Part shown: positions 1 to 7,902 of the stretch, piece by piece
Layout of the letters: every line of letters begins with the position of its first letter
How positions within the stretch are numbered: the stretch's first letter is position 1
Notes under the pieces: model-generated
The model's database searches: none
What the model saw: only the letters and a program-made list of their open reading frames with translations
Told to the model about the DNA's origin: nothing
Origin: an uncultured Ilumatobacter sp.
GTDB lineage: Bacteria; Actinomycetota; Acidimicrobiia; Acidimicrobiales; Ilumatobacteraceae
Length of the DNA: 46,783 bases
Assembly: GCA_938091165.1 (NCBI GenBank)
Contig: CALKNK010000027.1
Span: forward strand, 1 to 46,783
Reading direction: 5' to 3'
Program-made: the position numbers and the translations under genes

Positions 1-1289
1 CTGGTCCGCTGCACCCGACGTTCACTCGACGTGACGGTCCCATCTGACTCTGCCCAGGCAACCGACGCGGGAAACACCACATCGGCGAGCTCGGCAGTGC
101 GCGTCATGAAAATATCCTGCACAACAAGACAGTCGAGACCCGCCAACAGCCTGCGGGCATGGTCGACGTCTGCCTCAGAATCAGCCGGGTTTTCACCGAT
201 GACGAATGCTGCGGTGAGATCGCCGCGACCCATTGCTTCAAACATCAGGGTCAGGTGGATGCCGTCCTCTGGGTTCAACTCGGCGCCGTATGCAGCCTCG
301 AACTTAGCCCGGTGTTCGTCGTTCGTGATGTCCTGAAACCCCGGCAACTTGTTGGGCAGCGAGCCCATGTCGCCGCCACCTTGCACGTTGTTCTGGCCGC
401 GCAGAGGAACAAGCCCACTCCCCCAGGTCCCGACGTGGCCGGTTAGTAGCGCAAGGTTGCAAAGTGAAAGCACGTTATCGACCGCATTGTGATGCTCGGT
501 GATGCCGAGAGTCCACAGAATCTGCGCCTTGTCAGCTGTCGCGTAGGCGTGCGCCATCTCCTTGATTGCCTCAGCGGGCACACCGGTGATTTCAGCGGCG
601 ACGTCGAGTGTGTAGGGCTCAACCGAGTCGCGATAGGCCTCAAAACCCTTTGTCGAATGGTTAATGAATGCTTGATTCACAAGCCCAGCGTGAATGATCT
701 CACGGGCCACTGCGTTGGCCATAGCGATGTCGGTACCGACGTCGAGTCCAAGCCAGACGTCAGCAAATTTCGAAGATGAGGTACGTCGCGGATCGACGGT
801 GTACATCGTCGCTCCGCTGCGGAGCCCCTTCAGTAAATGGTGAAAGAAGATCGGGTGCGCTTCGCGAGCGTTGCTCCCCCAGAGCAGCACGACATCGACC
901 TCTTCAATTTCTTTGTACGAAACGGTGCCGCCTCCAGCCCCGAATACTGTCGCCAGACCGACGACGGAGGGAGCGTGTCAAGTTCGGTTGCAGGAGTCAA
1001 TGTTGTTCGACCCCATCACCAATCGCGTCCACTTCTGAGCGAGATAGTTGACTTCGTTGGTGGCCTTCGAGCACGAAAACATGCCGAAAGCGTTGCGGTT
1101 GCCATTCTCGATAGCATTGCGTGCCTGGCTAAAACCGGCAGCTGCTCGATCAAGTGCTTCATCCCAGCTTGCTGGCCGCAATGCGCCTCCGTCACGGATG
1201 TACGGCGTCGTCAAACGAGGGAGCCCGAGGCCGTCCTTGGGGTCGGCTGTTATCTGCTGCTGTCCACGACGAAGCTTCACGCGCCGCAT
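1..1289 (-). CDS. fdhF: Formate dehydrogenase catalytic (alpha) subunit, selenocysteine-containing, 5' part of the gene
   Basis: This is a molybdo/tungsto-bis-MGD enzyme that oxidises formate to CO2. The gene runs off the left edge, so the C-terminus is not seen. The frame is interrupted once, by TGA at 978-980, and is otherwise open to base 1. Around it the protein reads NNIDSCNRT-[UGA]-HAPSVVGL, which aligns with ARV-U-HGPSVAGL of E. coli FdhF, so the UGA sits exactly where FdhF has its Sec metal ligand. Further family motifs follow: LLWGSNAREAHP, VDPRRT, LRGQNNVQGGGDMG, GENPADSEAD, VVQDIFMTRTAELADVVFP. A SECIS-like hairpin lies 12 nt after the UGA. The N-terminus is odd: the usual CxxCxxxC 4Fe-4S motif is missing. 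I chose ATG 1289 because it opens the correct frame. A better ribosome site (AGGGGAG) precedes ATG 1402, which lies in another frame that stops at 1277-1279. The family call is secure and Sec is very likely; the start is uncertain. Confidence 0.88.
949..965 (-). promoter_or_regulatory. Bacterial SECIS hairpin of the formate dehydrogenase gene
   Basis: The mRNA reads GUCGUCGGUCUGGCGAC. Stem GUCG/CGAC has a bulged U, one further C-G pair and the loop GGUCUG. It begins 12 nt after the UGA. The E. coli fdhF minimal SECIS is also a 17-nt hairpin with a bulged U and GGUCU in its loop, beginning 11 nt after its UGA. An outer CUCC/GGAG pairing may extend the stem. The expected role is recruiting SelB-GTP-Sec-tRNA. 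Confidence 0.83.
978..980 (-). other. In-frame UGA read as selenocysteine in formate dehydrogenase
   Basis: The TGA replaces the Mo/W-ligand Cys/Sec codon of formate dehydrogenase. Conserved coding sequence continues in the same frame for 325 codons downstream to the window edge, and a hairpin with a GGUCUG loop follows at SECIS distance. Termination here would remove most of the enzyme. Confidence 0.88.
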
Positions 1290-1491
1290 ATTAGGCCGCC
1301 CGAGAGGTTCCCTTCCACCGTTCCAGCCCGATTTTGTCCTGCATCGTGAAACCGGTCCACATCGCGGAACCCGAATATGACGGGGAGCCAGAGGGAGCGC
1401 ATGCTGCAACTCCCCTAAAACGAAAGGAAATGTAGAAACATCCCGTGACAGCGGCAATCGGGCGCTGCGTCGTTCGATATCATTCCGGTGC

Positions 1492-2517
1492 GTGGAGGGC
1501 TCTGGATTCGATACGCCAGTACGGCCCGACAAGCCCGCCTGGAGGTCCAAGCCCGTCGCCCAGCGCCGACGTGAATTCGCACTCGGTTTCGCAAGCGTCG
1601 CTGTTCTCGGCGCCGCCACCATCGGAGCACTCGTCGCAGGTCGTGGCCCGAGTACCGCTGCACTCGCCGCAAACGCCATCGAGTCAGCCCCCGCACCAAG
1701 CACCACCGTGGTGTTCGAGTTGGAGTTGACCGGCGTCGACGAAGAAAGCATCGACGTCAATGGAGAGCCCGAGCGCGCCGACGGCGGCTGCACAATCGGA
1801 GCGCTGTCGTTGCGTCTCGGAGCAACCGGCGACGGCGTCGAGTGTCTCCAGGACGCATTGCGTGCAGAAGGGCACTTCAATGGAACAGTCGATGGAAACT
1901 TCGAAGACGCAACGTTGCGGGCTGCGATGGATTTTCAGACCGCACAGGATCTCTTTGTTGACGGCGTCGTCGGTCGCGAGACCGCCATCGCACTCGCAAT
2001 CTGGCCGGACGAGGAATCGCTCGTCACGCGTACTCCCCCACCTCCGGCGGGTGCCAAAGACCTCTGGGGCGTTGAGCTCTCTCCCGTTGCAACAGCCGGC
2101 GACGACGCTCCTCCCCTGCCGGATAACTCAGGATCAGGTCGACGCGTGGTCTACGACCGTGCTGGCCAGAGGGTCTGGGCAGTCCGCAATGACGGTGTCA
2201 TTATCCGGTCGTGGTTGGTTTCTGGCTCGACCTATAGCAACGAGCTTCCTGGTAGCCACGAGGTCTACAGCCGTTCAGAGATGTCGACCGCGTGGAACGG
2301 CAAAGCATGGCTCCCACAGATGATTCGTTGGCTCAAGACCGAGCGTGGGGCGATCGGCTTTCATGCAATCCCGCTCCACGTCGAAGACAACTCGCCGTAT
2401 CAAGGCAGTGACGAACTCGGCACACGCCTCTCCGGCGGTTGCCAACGTCAGCACAACCTTGACGCCGCATTCATGTGGGAATTTGCCACGCTTGGTACTC
2501 CTGTCATCGTGACCTGA
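1492..2517 (+). CDS. L,D-transpeptidase with peptidoglycan-binding domain (YkuD type)
   Basis: This is a predicted cell-wall enzyme forming 3-3 peptide cross-links or attaching proteins to peptidoglycan outside the membrane. A hydrophobic signal-anchor lies at about residues 30-50 (FALGFASVAVLGAATIGALV). A peptidoglycan-binding domain follows at about 100-165 (LRLGATGDGVECLQDAL, then GHFNGTVDGNFEDAT). The C-terminal YkuD domain carries the catalytic signature: GFHAIPLH, then LSGGCQRQ with the nucleophile Cys, then TLGTPVIV at the end. The length of 341 aa suits this domain pair. The start is GTG; no strong ribosome site is visible, so the exact start is less certain. It is transcribed away from the formate dehydrogenase gene across a gap of about 200 bp. 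Confidence 0.87.
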   Translation: MEGSGFDTPVRPDKPAWRSKPVAQRRREFALGFASVAVLGAATIGALVAGRGPSTAALAANAIESAPAPSTTVVFELELTGVDEESIDVNGEPERADGGCTIGALSLRLGATGDGVECLQDALRAEGHFNGTVDGNFEDATLRAAMDFQTAQDLFVDGVVGRETAIALAIWPDEESLVTRTPPPPAGAKDLWGVELSPVATAGDDAPPLPDNSGSGRRVVYDRAGQRVWAVRNDGVIIRSWLVSGSTYSNELPGSHEVYSRSEMSTAWNGKAWLPQMIRWLKTERGAIGFHAIPLHVEDNSPYQGSDELGTRLSGGCQRQHNLDAAFMWEFATLGTPVIVT

Positions 2518-2562
2518 GTACCCAGTCGGCGACCTGCGGTTAAGTTGTCGGGGCGTGCCGGG

Positions 2563-3078
2563 TCAAACCTCAGGGAAGAGGATGCCAACCCGGGGTCCCC
2601 AGACCGACTTAGCGCCTTCGTGGCCAGTGCGAATCATCCAGACCATTGCAAACACGCCCACTACCGCTACGAGCCACCCGAGGGCCTGCCGGGCCCGAGT
2701 GTTCGTGGCAACGAACGCTAAAGCTCCGGTGCGCAGACCTTCCAGACGTTCGACCGCCGTGAGAGCCGCCAGTAGGAAGAACCAGACCAAAGTCATCACG
2801 AATGTCGTCTCCGCAAGGCTTTCGTGCAGCTTGATGTCGACTGCGCCCTCACCGTTGGCCCGGTCGTACGCTTCGATGAGTGCTTCACCGGACTCCTTAG
2901 CACCAAACAGCAATACGACCGTGACGCCGACAAGGGCCAGGGGCCACCAGCCTGCCGCCAAACGCCACGCCGGCTTCACCGCAAACATGACCATCAGAAT
3001 CGCGGCGATAGGCAGCAGCACGACCGGAGCGTGAACGAGCAACGGATGCGCAGGGAGATCGAAGAGCTTGTCGAACAT
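2563..3078 (-). CDS. DUF2231 family four-helix membrane protein
   Basis: This 171-aa protein has four predicted membrane helices: about residues 12-33, 42-60, 92-110 and 134-150. It carries the DUF2231 hallmarks LPAHPLLVHAPVVLLP near the N-terminus and RTGHEGAKSVWG near the C-terminus. The conserved His residues near the membrane face have led to suggestions of heme or redox roles in this family, but no function is established. It converges on the L,D-transpeptidase gene with a 45-bp gap. The family call is confident; the function is unknown. Confidence 0.85.
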   Translation of the reverse strand: MFDKLFDLPAHPLLVHAPVVLLPIAAILMVMFAVKPAWRLAAGWWPLALVGVTVVLLFGAKESGEALIEAYDRANGEGAVDIKLHESLAETTFVMTLVWFFLLAALTAVERLEGLRTGALAFVATNTRARQALGWLVAVVGVFAMVWMIRTGHEGAKSVWGPRVGILFPEV

Positions 3079-3195
3079 TCGTGCATCGTAGATCAGCTCT
3101 TTGAGCTAAACGATCGGCCAGGCGGCGTGTCGAGATCAGAGTTCTCTCTAAATCTGCTGAGACGTTCCAACTGACCGAATCATGCTCTTTAAGTT

Positions 3196-4008
3196 TTAGC
3201 GGCTTGCCATCTCCATGACGGCTTCGAGGTCGTCGGCTGGTGACACGGTGACGATGTATCGATCGACGCCGGCATGTACGAGATCGCGCGACACGACCCC
3301 CAGCGGGGTACCTGGCTCACGTATGTCGAGCACACTGACCTCGAATCCGGCCGGCAACTCCGCTGCGTGCAACCGCTCGAGCTGTTCGTGCAGCCTGCTG
3401 GTCCGCCTAATGTTGACGCCGTCCGCCAGGTCGATCGCCACTTCGATCGTGGACCAGGCTGATGCCCCAACGGTGAGTCGCGGCTTGACCGACCCGTCCA
3501 CGACAGCAGATAGGCCCGTAAAACCAACCGATGTCGACGGGTTTGAGGGCTCGTTCGCCCAGATGTCTTTGAGAGACGCAATGGACTCGCGCAGCAGGCG
3601 CACCCGCTCTTCGGTTGTTCGCAGTGGTTTGGCGAGCATGTCGTGTTCGGAGGCGAACCTCGACCCCGGCGCTGCGCCTGATCCAACTCCGAGCCGAACT
3701 CGGTCGGGCGCTAACGACTGCAGAGAGTTGATGGCGCTTGCGAGTTGCACCGGATGCCGGTTAGTGACGTTGGCGACGAGGACGCCGATGTCGACACGCT
3801 CAGTCACCGCTCCGATAGCACCGAGACACACGAAGGGGTCGCGCGACCACGGGGACCCGACCATTTCGCCACTGAAGTGATCATTTACCCACAATGCGCC
3901 AACACTCGTAGCGTCCGCGGCTCGAGCAATTGCGACGAGGTCGTTGAGTTCGGCGCCGAAGGGGTTGAGGACGAAGTCAGTGTCCATCACCCCGACAGTA
4001 GGTTGCAT
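3196..4008 (-). CDS. LLM-class flavin-dependent oxidoreductase (luciferase-like)
   Basis: This is a predicted single-domain TIM-barrel oxidoreductase using FMN or F420. Visible landmarks are the first strand (PTVGVMDTDF), ALWVNDHFSGE, the strand-4 segment VDIGVLVANVTNRHP, and LAPDRVRLGVGSGAAPG, the usual flavin-phosphate region. The length of about 270 aa is at the short end for the family. ATG 4008 was chosen because it leaves a normal N-terminal strand; GTG 4023 would add five residues. ATG 4008 shares the tetranucleotide CATG (4006-4009) with a possible start of the divergent NAT gene, so each promoter would have to lie within the other gene's 5' end. The substrate cannot be read from sequence. 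Confidence 0.82.
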   Translation of the reverse strand: MQPTVGVMDTDFVLNPFGAELNDLVAIARAADATSVGALWVNDHFSGEMVGSPWSRDPFVCLGAIGAVTERVDIGVLVANVTNRHPVQLASAINSLQSLAPDRVRLGVGSGAAPGSRFASEHDMLAKPLRTTEERVRLLRESIASLKDIWANEPSNPSTSVGFTGLSAVVDGSVKPRLTVGASAWSTIEVAIDLADGVNIRRTSRLHEQLERLHAAELPAGFEVSVLDIREPGTPLGVVSRDLVHAGVDRYIVTVSPADDLEAVMEMASR

Positions 4009-4843
4009 GGTGATGGCAATCACACTCGACTCACCGGTCGACGTCCCGGGCTACCTGGAAAGGCTCGGCTACGACGGCGTGCCGAGCCTCGATCTGCCGT
4101 CGTTGACTAGGTTGCAGCAATTACACATGACTGCGGTGCCGTTCGAGAATCTCGACATCGCACTTGGTGATGGTGTGGCCCTCGACGCCGGGGCTTCGAT
4201 CAACAAGATCGTCGAAGATAGACGAGGCGGGTGGTGCTTTGAGGTCAACGGCGCATTTGCTGCGCTGCTTGAGGCACTGGGGTTTCGCGTCAGTCTCTTG
4301 GGGGCTGCGGTCCTCCTCAATGGACCAAACCGTGTGATCGAACACGTTGCGCTTGAGGTAGAGCTTGACCAGCCCTACTTGGTTGACGTCGGCTTTGGTG
4401 AGTCATCCATTTGCCCCTTGGCGCTTAACCGTCGTGGACGCCAGGACGGAGGGAGCGCTGCGTATCAATTCATTGCCAGCCCGGAGGGCACCACGTTGGC
4501 GCTGCTGGACGAAAGTGACGCCGATGCCGTGCCGGTGGCGCAGTACCGGTTCAAACGTGTCGCACACTCCCTAACTGACTTTGCCGCTGTGGCAGCATCA
4601 ATGCAGTTCAACCCAGACAAGAACTGGCACAAGCGGCCGTTCGCTACTCGACTCCTTGACTTCGGTCCAGATCGCGTGACGCTCACCTACGACCGACTAA
4701 AGATCGTCCGGAACGGGAACACGACCGAGCAGCCGATCACCATCAACGAATGGTCAACTGCTCTCTTGGATTGGTTCGGCATCCGCCTCGGGGCCGCAGC
4801 CGAAGCAGCCCTCCGCTCGCAGATCCGACCGGCACAGCCTTGA
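4007..4843 (+). CDS. nat: Arylamine N-acetyltransferase
   Basis: It transfers acetyl (or another acyl) groups from CoA to arylamines, hydrazines or related amines through a cysteine thioester. The catalytic triad is visible: Cys in RRGGWCFEVN, His in IEHVALEV and Asp in LVDVGFGES. VPFENLDIALG near the N-terminus is also a family signature. The length of about 278 aa is typical. Start candidates are ATG 4007 and ATG 4013; 4007 has a weak GTAGG upstream, while 4013 would separate it from the divergent flavin oxidoreductase start. In mycobacteria NAT genes often sit in sterol or aromatic catabolic clusters, but here the neighbours do not show the substrate. Confidence 0.9.
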   Translation: MVMAITLDSPVDVPGYLERLGYDGVPSLDLPSLTRLQQLHMTAVPFENLDIALGDGVALDAGASINKIVEDRRGGWCFEVNGAFAALLEALGFRVSLLGAAVLLNGPNRVIEHVALEVELDQPYLVDVGFGESSICPLALNRRGRQDGGSAAYQFIASPEGTTLALLDESDADAVPVAQYRFKRVAHSLTDFAAVAASMQFNPDKNWHKRPFATRLLDFGPDRVTLTYDRLKIVRNGNTTEQPITINEWSTALLDWFGIRLGAAAEAALRSQIRPAQP

Positions 4844-4932
4844 CGCGGCGGCGGGCACTCGTTCTCCAAGCAGACCAAACCTCTGGGGGAGGCTATGGAC
4901 TTGCTCGGCTGCAGCCCTCACTGCTGTCCGTT

Positions 4933-4969
4933 GCCGCCCGGCGATGTGCATCGTTCGCTACCCGGCGGC
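4933..4969. terminator. Long stem-loop between convergent genes, possible bidirectional terminator
   Basis: GCCGCCCGG pairs with CCCGGCGGC (eight of nine pairs), and the loop contains a smaller CGATG/CATCG inverted repeat. It lies in the 166-bp gap between the convergent NAT and molybdopterin oxidoreductase genes. There is no T-run, so it is not a classic intrinsic terminator. Apart from this hairpin I see nothing in the gap. Confidence 0.35.
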
Positions 4970-5009
4970 GAGCCACACGGCGGCCTTTGATCAGAACTCG
5001 TTTTTGGAC

Positions 5010-7856
5010 TCAGCTTTGCGGGAGGCGGTAAGCATCGAGTGTCGGTTTAAGCGGGCGCGCATACCAGAGCGGACGGCGCAAGCCACTGTCATTTGTCGTC
5101 CCAGCGGGACGAGTTTTGGCCATCCAGTCAAGGTAGGCCTCATGCGACTTTGCGGTGTCGACCACTACATCGCCATACTCGTCGCCAACTTCCGCCGGGG
5201 TGACGTGCACGCGCTGGTGCCAGCACTGCATTCCTGAAATTGGATCAGGCTGCACACAGAACGTTGCGTTCTGATGCACACCCGTGTCGTGCCACCAGAT
5301 CCGTCCGGTATCGGGGTCCGAGGACTCGTAGCTCGTCATATTTTTCTTGTCGGCCCCCTCCCGCTTCAGCGTCCAGGTCGTGCCCTGCTGGTCGATCGTC
5401 GCTTTCCCGGCAGCCCAGTTGCGGCCTTCAGCCTCGTCGAGACGCCAACGACCCATGTGGTGCGATGCCGCAACGACACCGGGGCGGATGCCCTCGGTCT
5501 GCCACGCCTGAATCACGAAGTGCCCAATGCGGGTCGAGATACGGACGAGCCCGCTTTCCTCAATGTGTAGCTCCTCAGCATCTTGAGGATGGATCCACAG
5601 CGGGTGGCGATGACTGATTTCATTCAGCCACTTCGAGTTCGCGGAACGAGTGTGGATCAGTGTCGGAATGCGGAACGTTGGCAGCAAAATGCGCTCGGAG
5701 CCAGCGAGGTCAAGGTTCTCCCAGTGAACATGGCTCGGAATCCACTTCGGCGTCGAGTATTCGGGCCAGCCCCACTCTTTCAACGTTGTCGAGAACAACT
5801 CAAGCTTTTTCGATGGCGTTGGAAAGCCTTCTTTGATCACACCATCAACTTCGACAGCTGGTGAACCGTCGCCAAGCTTTGCAAGTTCGGTGGCGGCAAA
5901 ACTTTCTTCAGAGCCGTCAAAGGTGCCAATCGTGCCTGGCTTGCGGAATACACCATGCTCGTCCTTGGTGCAGTCGGCAACGGATTCGGCACTAACGAGC
6001 TTTTCGTACGGTACATATGGATCCGTCGGCACAGCGAAGCTCCCGCGATCACGCATGTATTCAAGCGGAACCTGCCCAACTGACTCAGCAGCTTCAGCCA
6101 GGCCGGGGACTTCTTCGGCGAAGATGTAGCCGTAGTACTCATCGACACTGATCGGGTTGCCCGGCCGTTCGTCGGACTCGAACCATTGGCGGATGCCCAT
6201 CGAACCGTCAGGGTCTATCTTCCATGACAGGTCAATCCAAAACTCGTTTTCTTCCCATACTTCACCAGGGTTGAACTCGTGGCTGCGTTTATTGGGGCTG
6301 ACCGGCTTGCCCGTCTTGATCTCCTCGTAGCGTCGGAAGACCGACTGTCGGAATCCGATCCATCGGCCTGCGTGGGTCTCGTATGACGACACATCATGTC
6401 GCTCGGCGCCCACGCCCATCGGCAAGACGTAGTCAGCAAACCAGGATGTCTCGGACCACGTCGGCGTAAGAGCGACGTGGCAGTGGACCTTCTTAGGGTC
6501 CTTCAGCGCCTCGAGCCAGGTGAAGCCGTCGGGGTTGGTCCAGATCGGGTTGTATACCCGAGAAAAGTATGTGTCGAGCTTGCCGCGACCTTCGTTAAGG
6601 AAGTGCGGGAGCAGAATCGACATTTCGTGATAGCTCAGCGGGAACTCTTGCGGCCAACTCAACTCGTTCCAGCGCGGGAGCGGCGGTGCACCCTTCGGTT
6701 GGTGCGCAGCGAATTTGTTCCAGCCGTTGCCTGATGTGCCACCCTTGGTGCCGACAGAGCCAGTGAGCACATTAAGGAAGAAGAGGCAGCGGGCGACTTG
6801 CCAGCCACCCTCGTTGCCGGCACCGGCAGCACGCCAGTTGTGGCTGGCGAACTTAGTCGGGTGCTTGCCGATGATCACTGCGATCTCGCGGATCTGGTTG
6901 GCGGACACGCCGGTGATGTACTCAGCTCGTTCAGGTGTGTACTCGCTGTAATGATCCTTCAATGCTGCTTCGACCGAGTCGAAGGTTTGTGGCATGTCGG
7001 GGTAGAGCTCAGCAAGGAAGGTCTCCCAGTTGACCCAGCGACGGACGAAGTCGCGTTGCCAGTTCCCGCTCTCGAGTAGCAAGTGTGCAATCGACAGACA
7101 GAGAAACGCCTCGGTTCCCGGCCAGGTTGGCAGCCAGTGGTCAGCCTTCGATCCGGTATTACTGAGCCGCGGGTCGACACAAATCACGGTCGCGCCTTTG
7201 CTCTGGGCCTCAATGATTCGCTGCGCGTGCGGATTGAAGTAGTGGCCCGCTTCGAGATGCGACGAGATGAGAAATATGACCTCGGCATTCGCAAAGTCAC
7301 TCGACGGGCGGTCGTGGCCCATCCAGCTCTGGTAGCCAATGCGTGCGTTCGACGAGCAGATGTTGGTGTGGCTGTTATGTCCGTCGGTGCCCCACGCCTT
7401 TAATACGCGATCGGCGTACCCGTCTTCGCCTGGCCGGCCCACGTGGTACATCACCTCGTTGTGACGGTCTTCTTCGAAGGCAGTGCGGATGCGTCCACCG
7501 ATCTCCGTCAGCGCCTGATCCCAGCTGATGCGCTCCCACTCTCCGCTGCCGCGCTCGCCGGTCTGCTTGAGCGGATACATGATCCGTTCGTTGTCATAAA
7601 TCTGGTTGATCGTCGCCGGGCCCTTGGCGCAGTTACGGCCGCGGCTCGCCGGGTGTTCAGGGTTGCCTTCAATCTTGGCAATCGCTCCGGTCTCGTTGTC
7701 GAAGTATGCAAGCAGCCCACATGCCGCTTCGCAGTTGAAGCAAGTCGTCGGAACGAGGGTGTAGTTACGTTCGACCTTGTCAGGCCACGCCTTGGCGTCA
7801 AGCTCGGTCCAATCGTGCCACTTATCGTGCGGCGGGTACTTTTGCAGATCAGTCAT
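5010..7856 (-). CDS. Molybdopterin-dependent oxidoreductase, catalytic subunit (DMSO reductase family, PsrA/PhsA-like)
   Basis: This 948-aa catalytic subunit should bind bis-MGD molybdenum plus one 4Fe-4S cluster. The cluster ligands are C39-x2-C42-x3-C46 and C76 in RGRNCAKG. The probable Mo ligand is C167 in SHTNICSSNA, so this paralogue uses Cys where the formate dehydrogenase nearby uses Sec. The MGD-binding landmarks VICVDPRLSNTGSKAD and a C-terminal molydopterin dinucleotide domain are visible (HPLWIHPQDAEEL, GVVAASHHMGRW). No twin-arginine signal is present, which suggests a cytoplasmic active site. It is the second gene of an operon, 46 bp after its membrane/ferredoxin partner. The substrate is unknown; polysulfide, thiosulfate, tetrathionate or another oxyanion are all possible for this branch. 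Confidence 0.85.
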   Translation of the reverse strand: MTDLQKYPPHDKWHDWTELDAKAWPDKVERNYTLVPTTCFNCEAACGLLAYFDNETGAIAKIEGNPEHPASRGRNCAKGPATINQIYDNERIMYPLKQTGERGSGEWERISWDQALTEIGGRIRTAFEEDRHNEVMYHVGRPGEDGYADRVLKAWGTDGHNSHTNICSSNARIGYQSWMGHDRPSSDFANAEVIFLISSHLEAGHYFNPHAQRIIEAQSKGATVICVDPRLSNTGSKADHWLPTWPGTEAFLCLSIAHLLLESGNWQRDFVRRWVNWETFLAELYPDMPQTFDSVEAALKDHYSEYTPERAEYITGVSANQIREIAVIIGKHPTKFASHNWRAAGAGNEGGWQVARCLFFLNVLTGSVGTKGGTSGNGWNKFAAHQPKGAPPLPRWNELSWPQEFPLSYHEMSILLPHFLNEGRGKLDTYFSRVYNPIWTNPDGFTWLEALKDPKKVHCHVALTPTWSETSWFADYVLPMGVGAERHDVSSYETHAGRWIGFRQSVFRRYEEIKTGKPVSPNKRSHEFNPGEVWEENEFWIDLSWKIDPDGSMGIRQWFESDERPGNPISVDEYYGYIFAEEVPGLAEAAESVGQVPLEYMRDRGSFAVPTDPYVPYEKLVSAESVADCTKDEHGVFRKPGTIGTFDGSEESFAATELAKLGDGSPAVEVDGVIKEGFPTPSKKLELFSTTLKEWGWPEYSTPKWIPSHVHWENLDLAGSERILLPTFRIPTLIHTRSANSKWLNEISHRHPLWIHPQDAEELHIEESGLVRISTRIGHFVIQAWQTEGIRPGVVAASHHMGRWRLDEAEGRNWAAGKATIDQQGTTWTLKREGADKKNMTSYESSDPDTGRIWWHDTGVHQNATFCVQPDPISGMQCWHQRVHVTPAEVGDEYGDVVVDTAKSHEAYLDWMAKTRPAGTTNDSGLRRPLWYARPLKPTLDAYRLPQS

Positions 7857-7902
7857 GTGGGTTCTCCAAAGTCACAATTGGGCCAGACACCGTTGGCGAC
7901 TC

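Noticed and set aside
31..1349. Several plus-strand frames opposite the formate dehydrogenase gene
   Set aside because: Their translations are low-complexity or unlike any protein, and the opposite strand carries a well-conserved enzyme.
1290..1880. A 300-codon minus-strand frame continuing upstream of the formate dehydrogenase
   Set aside because: The part upstream of about 1290 shows no family similarity and lies opposite the L,D-transpeptidase gene, so it is a chance extension.
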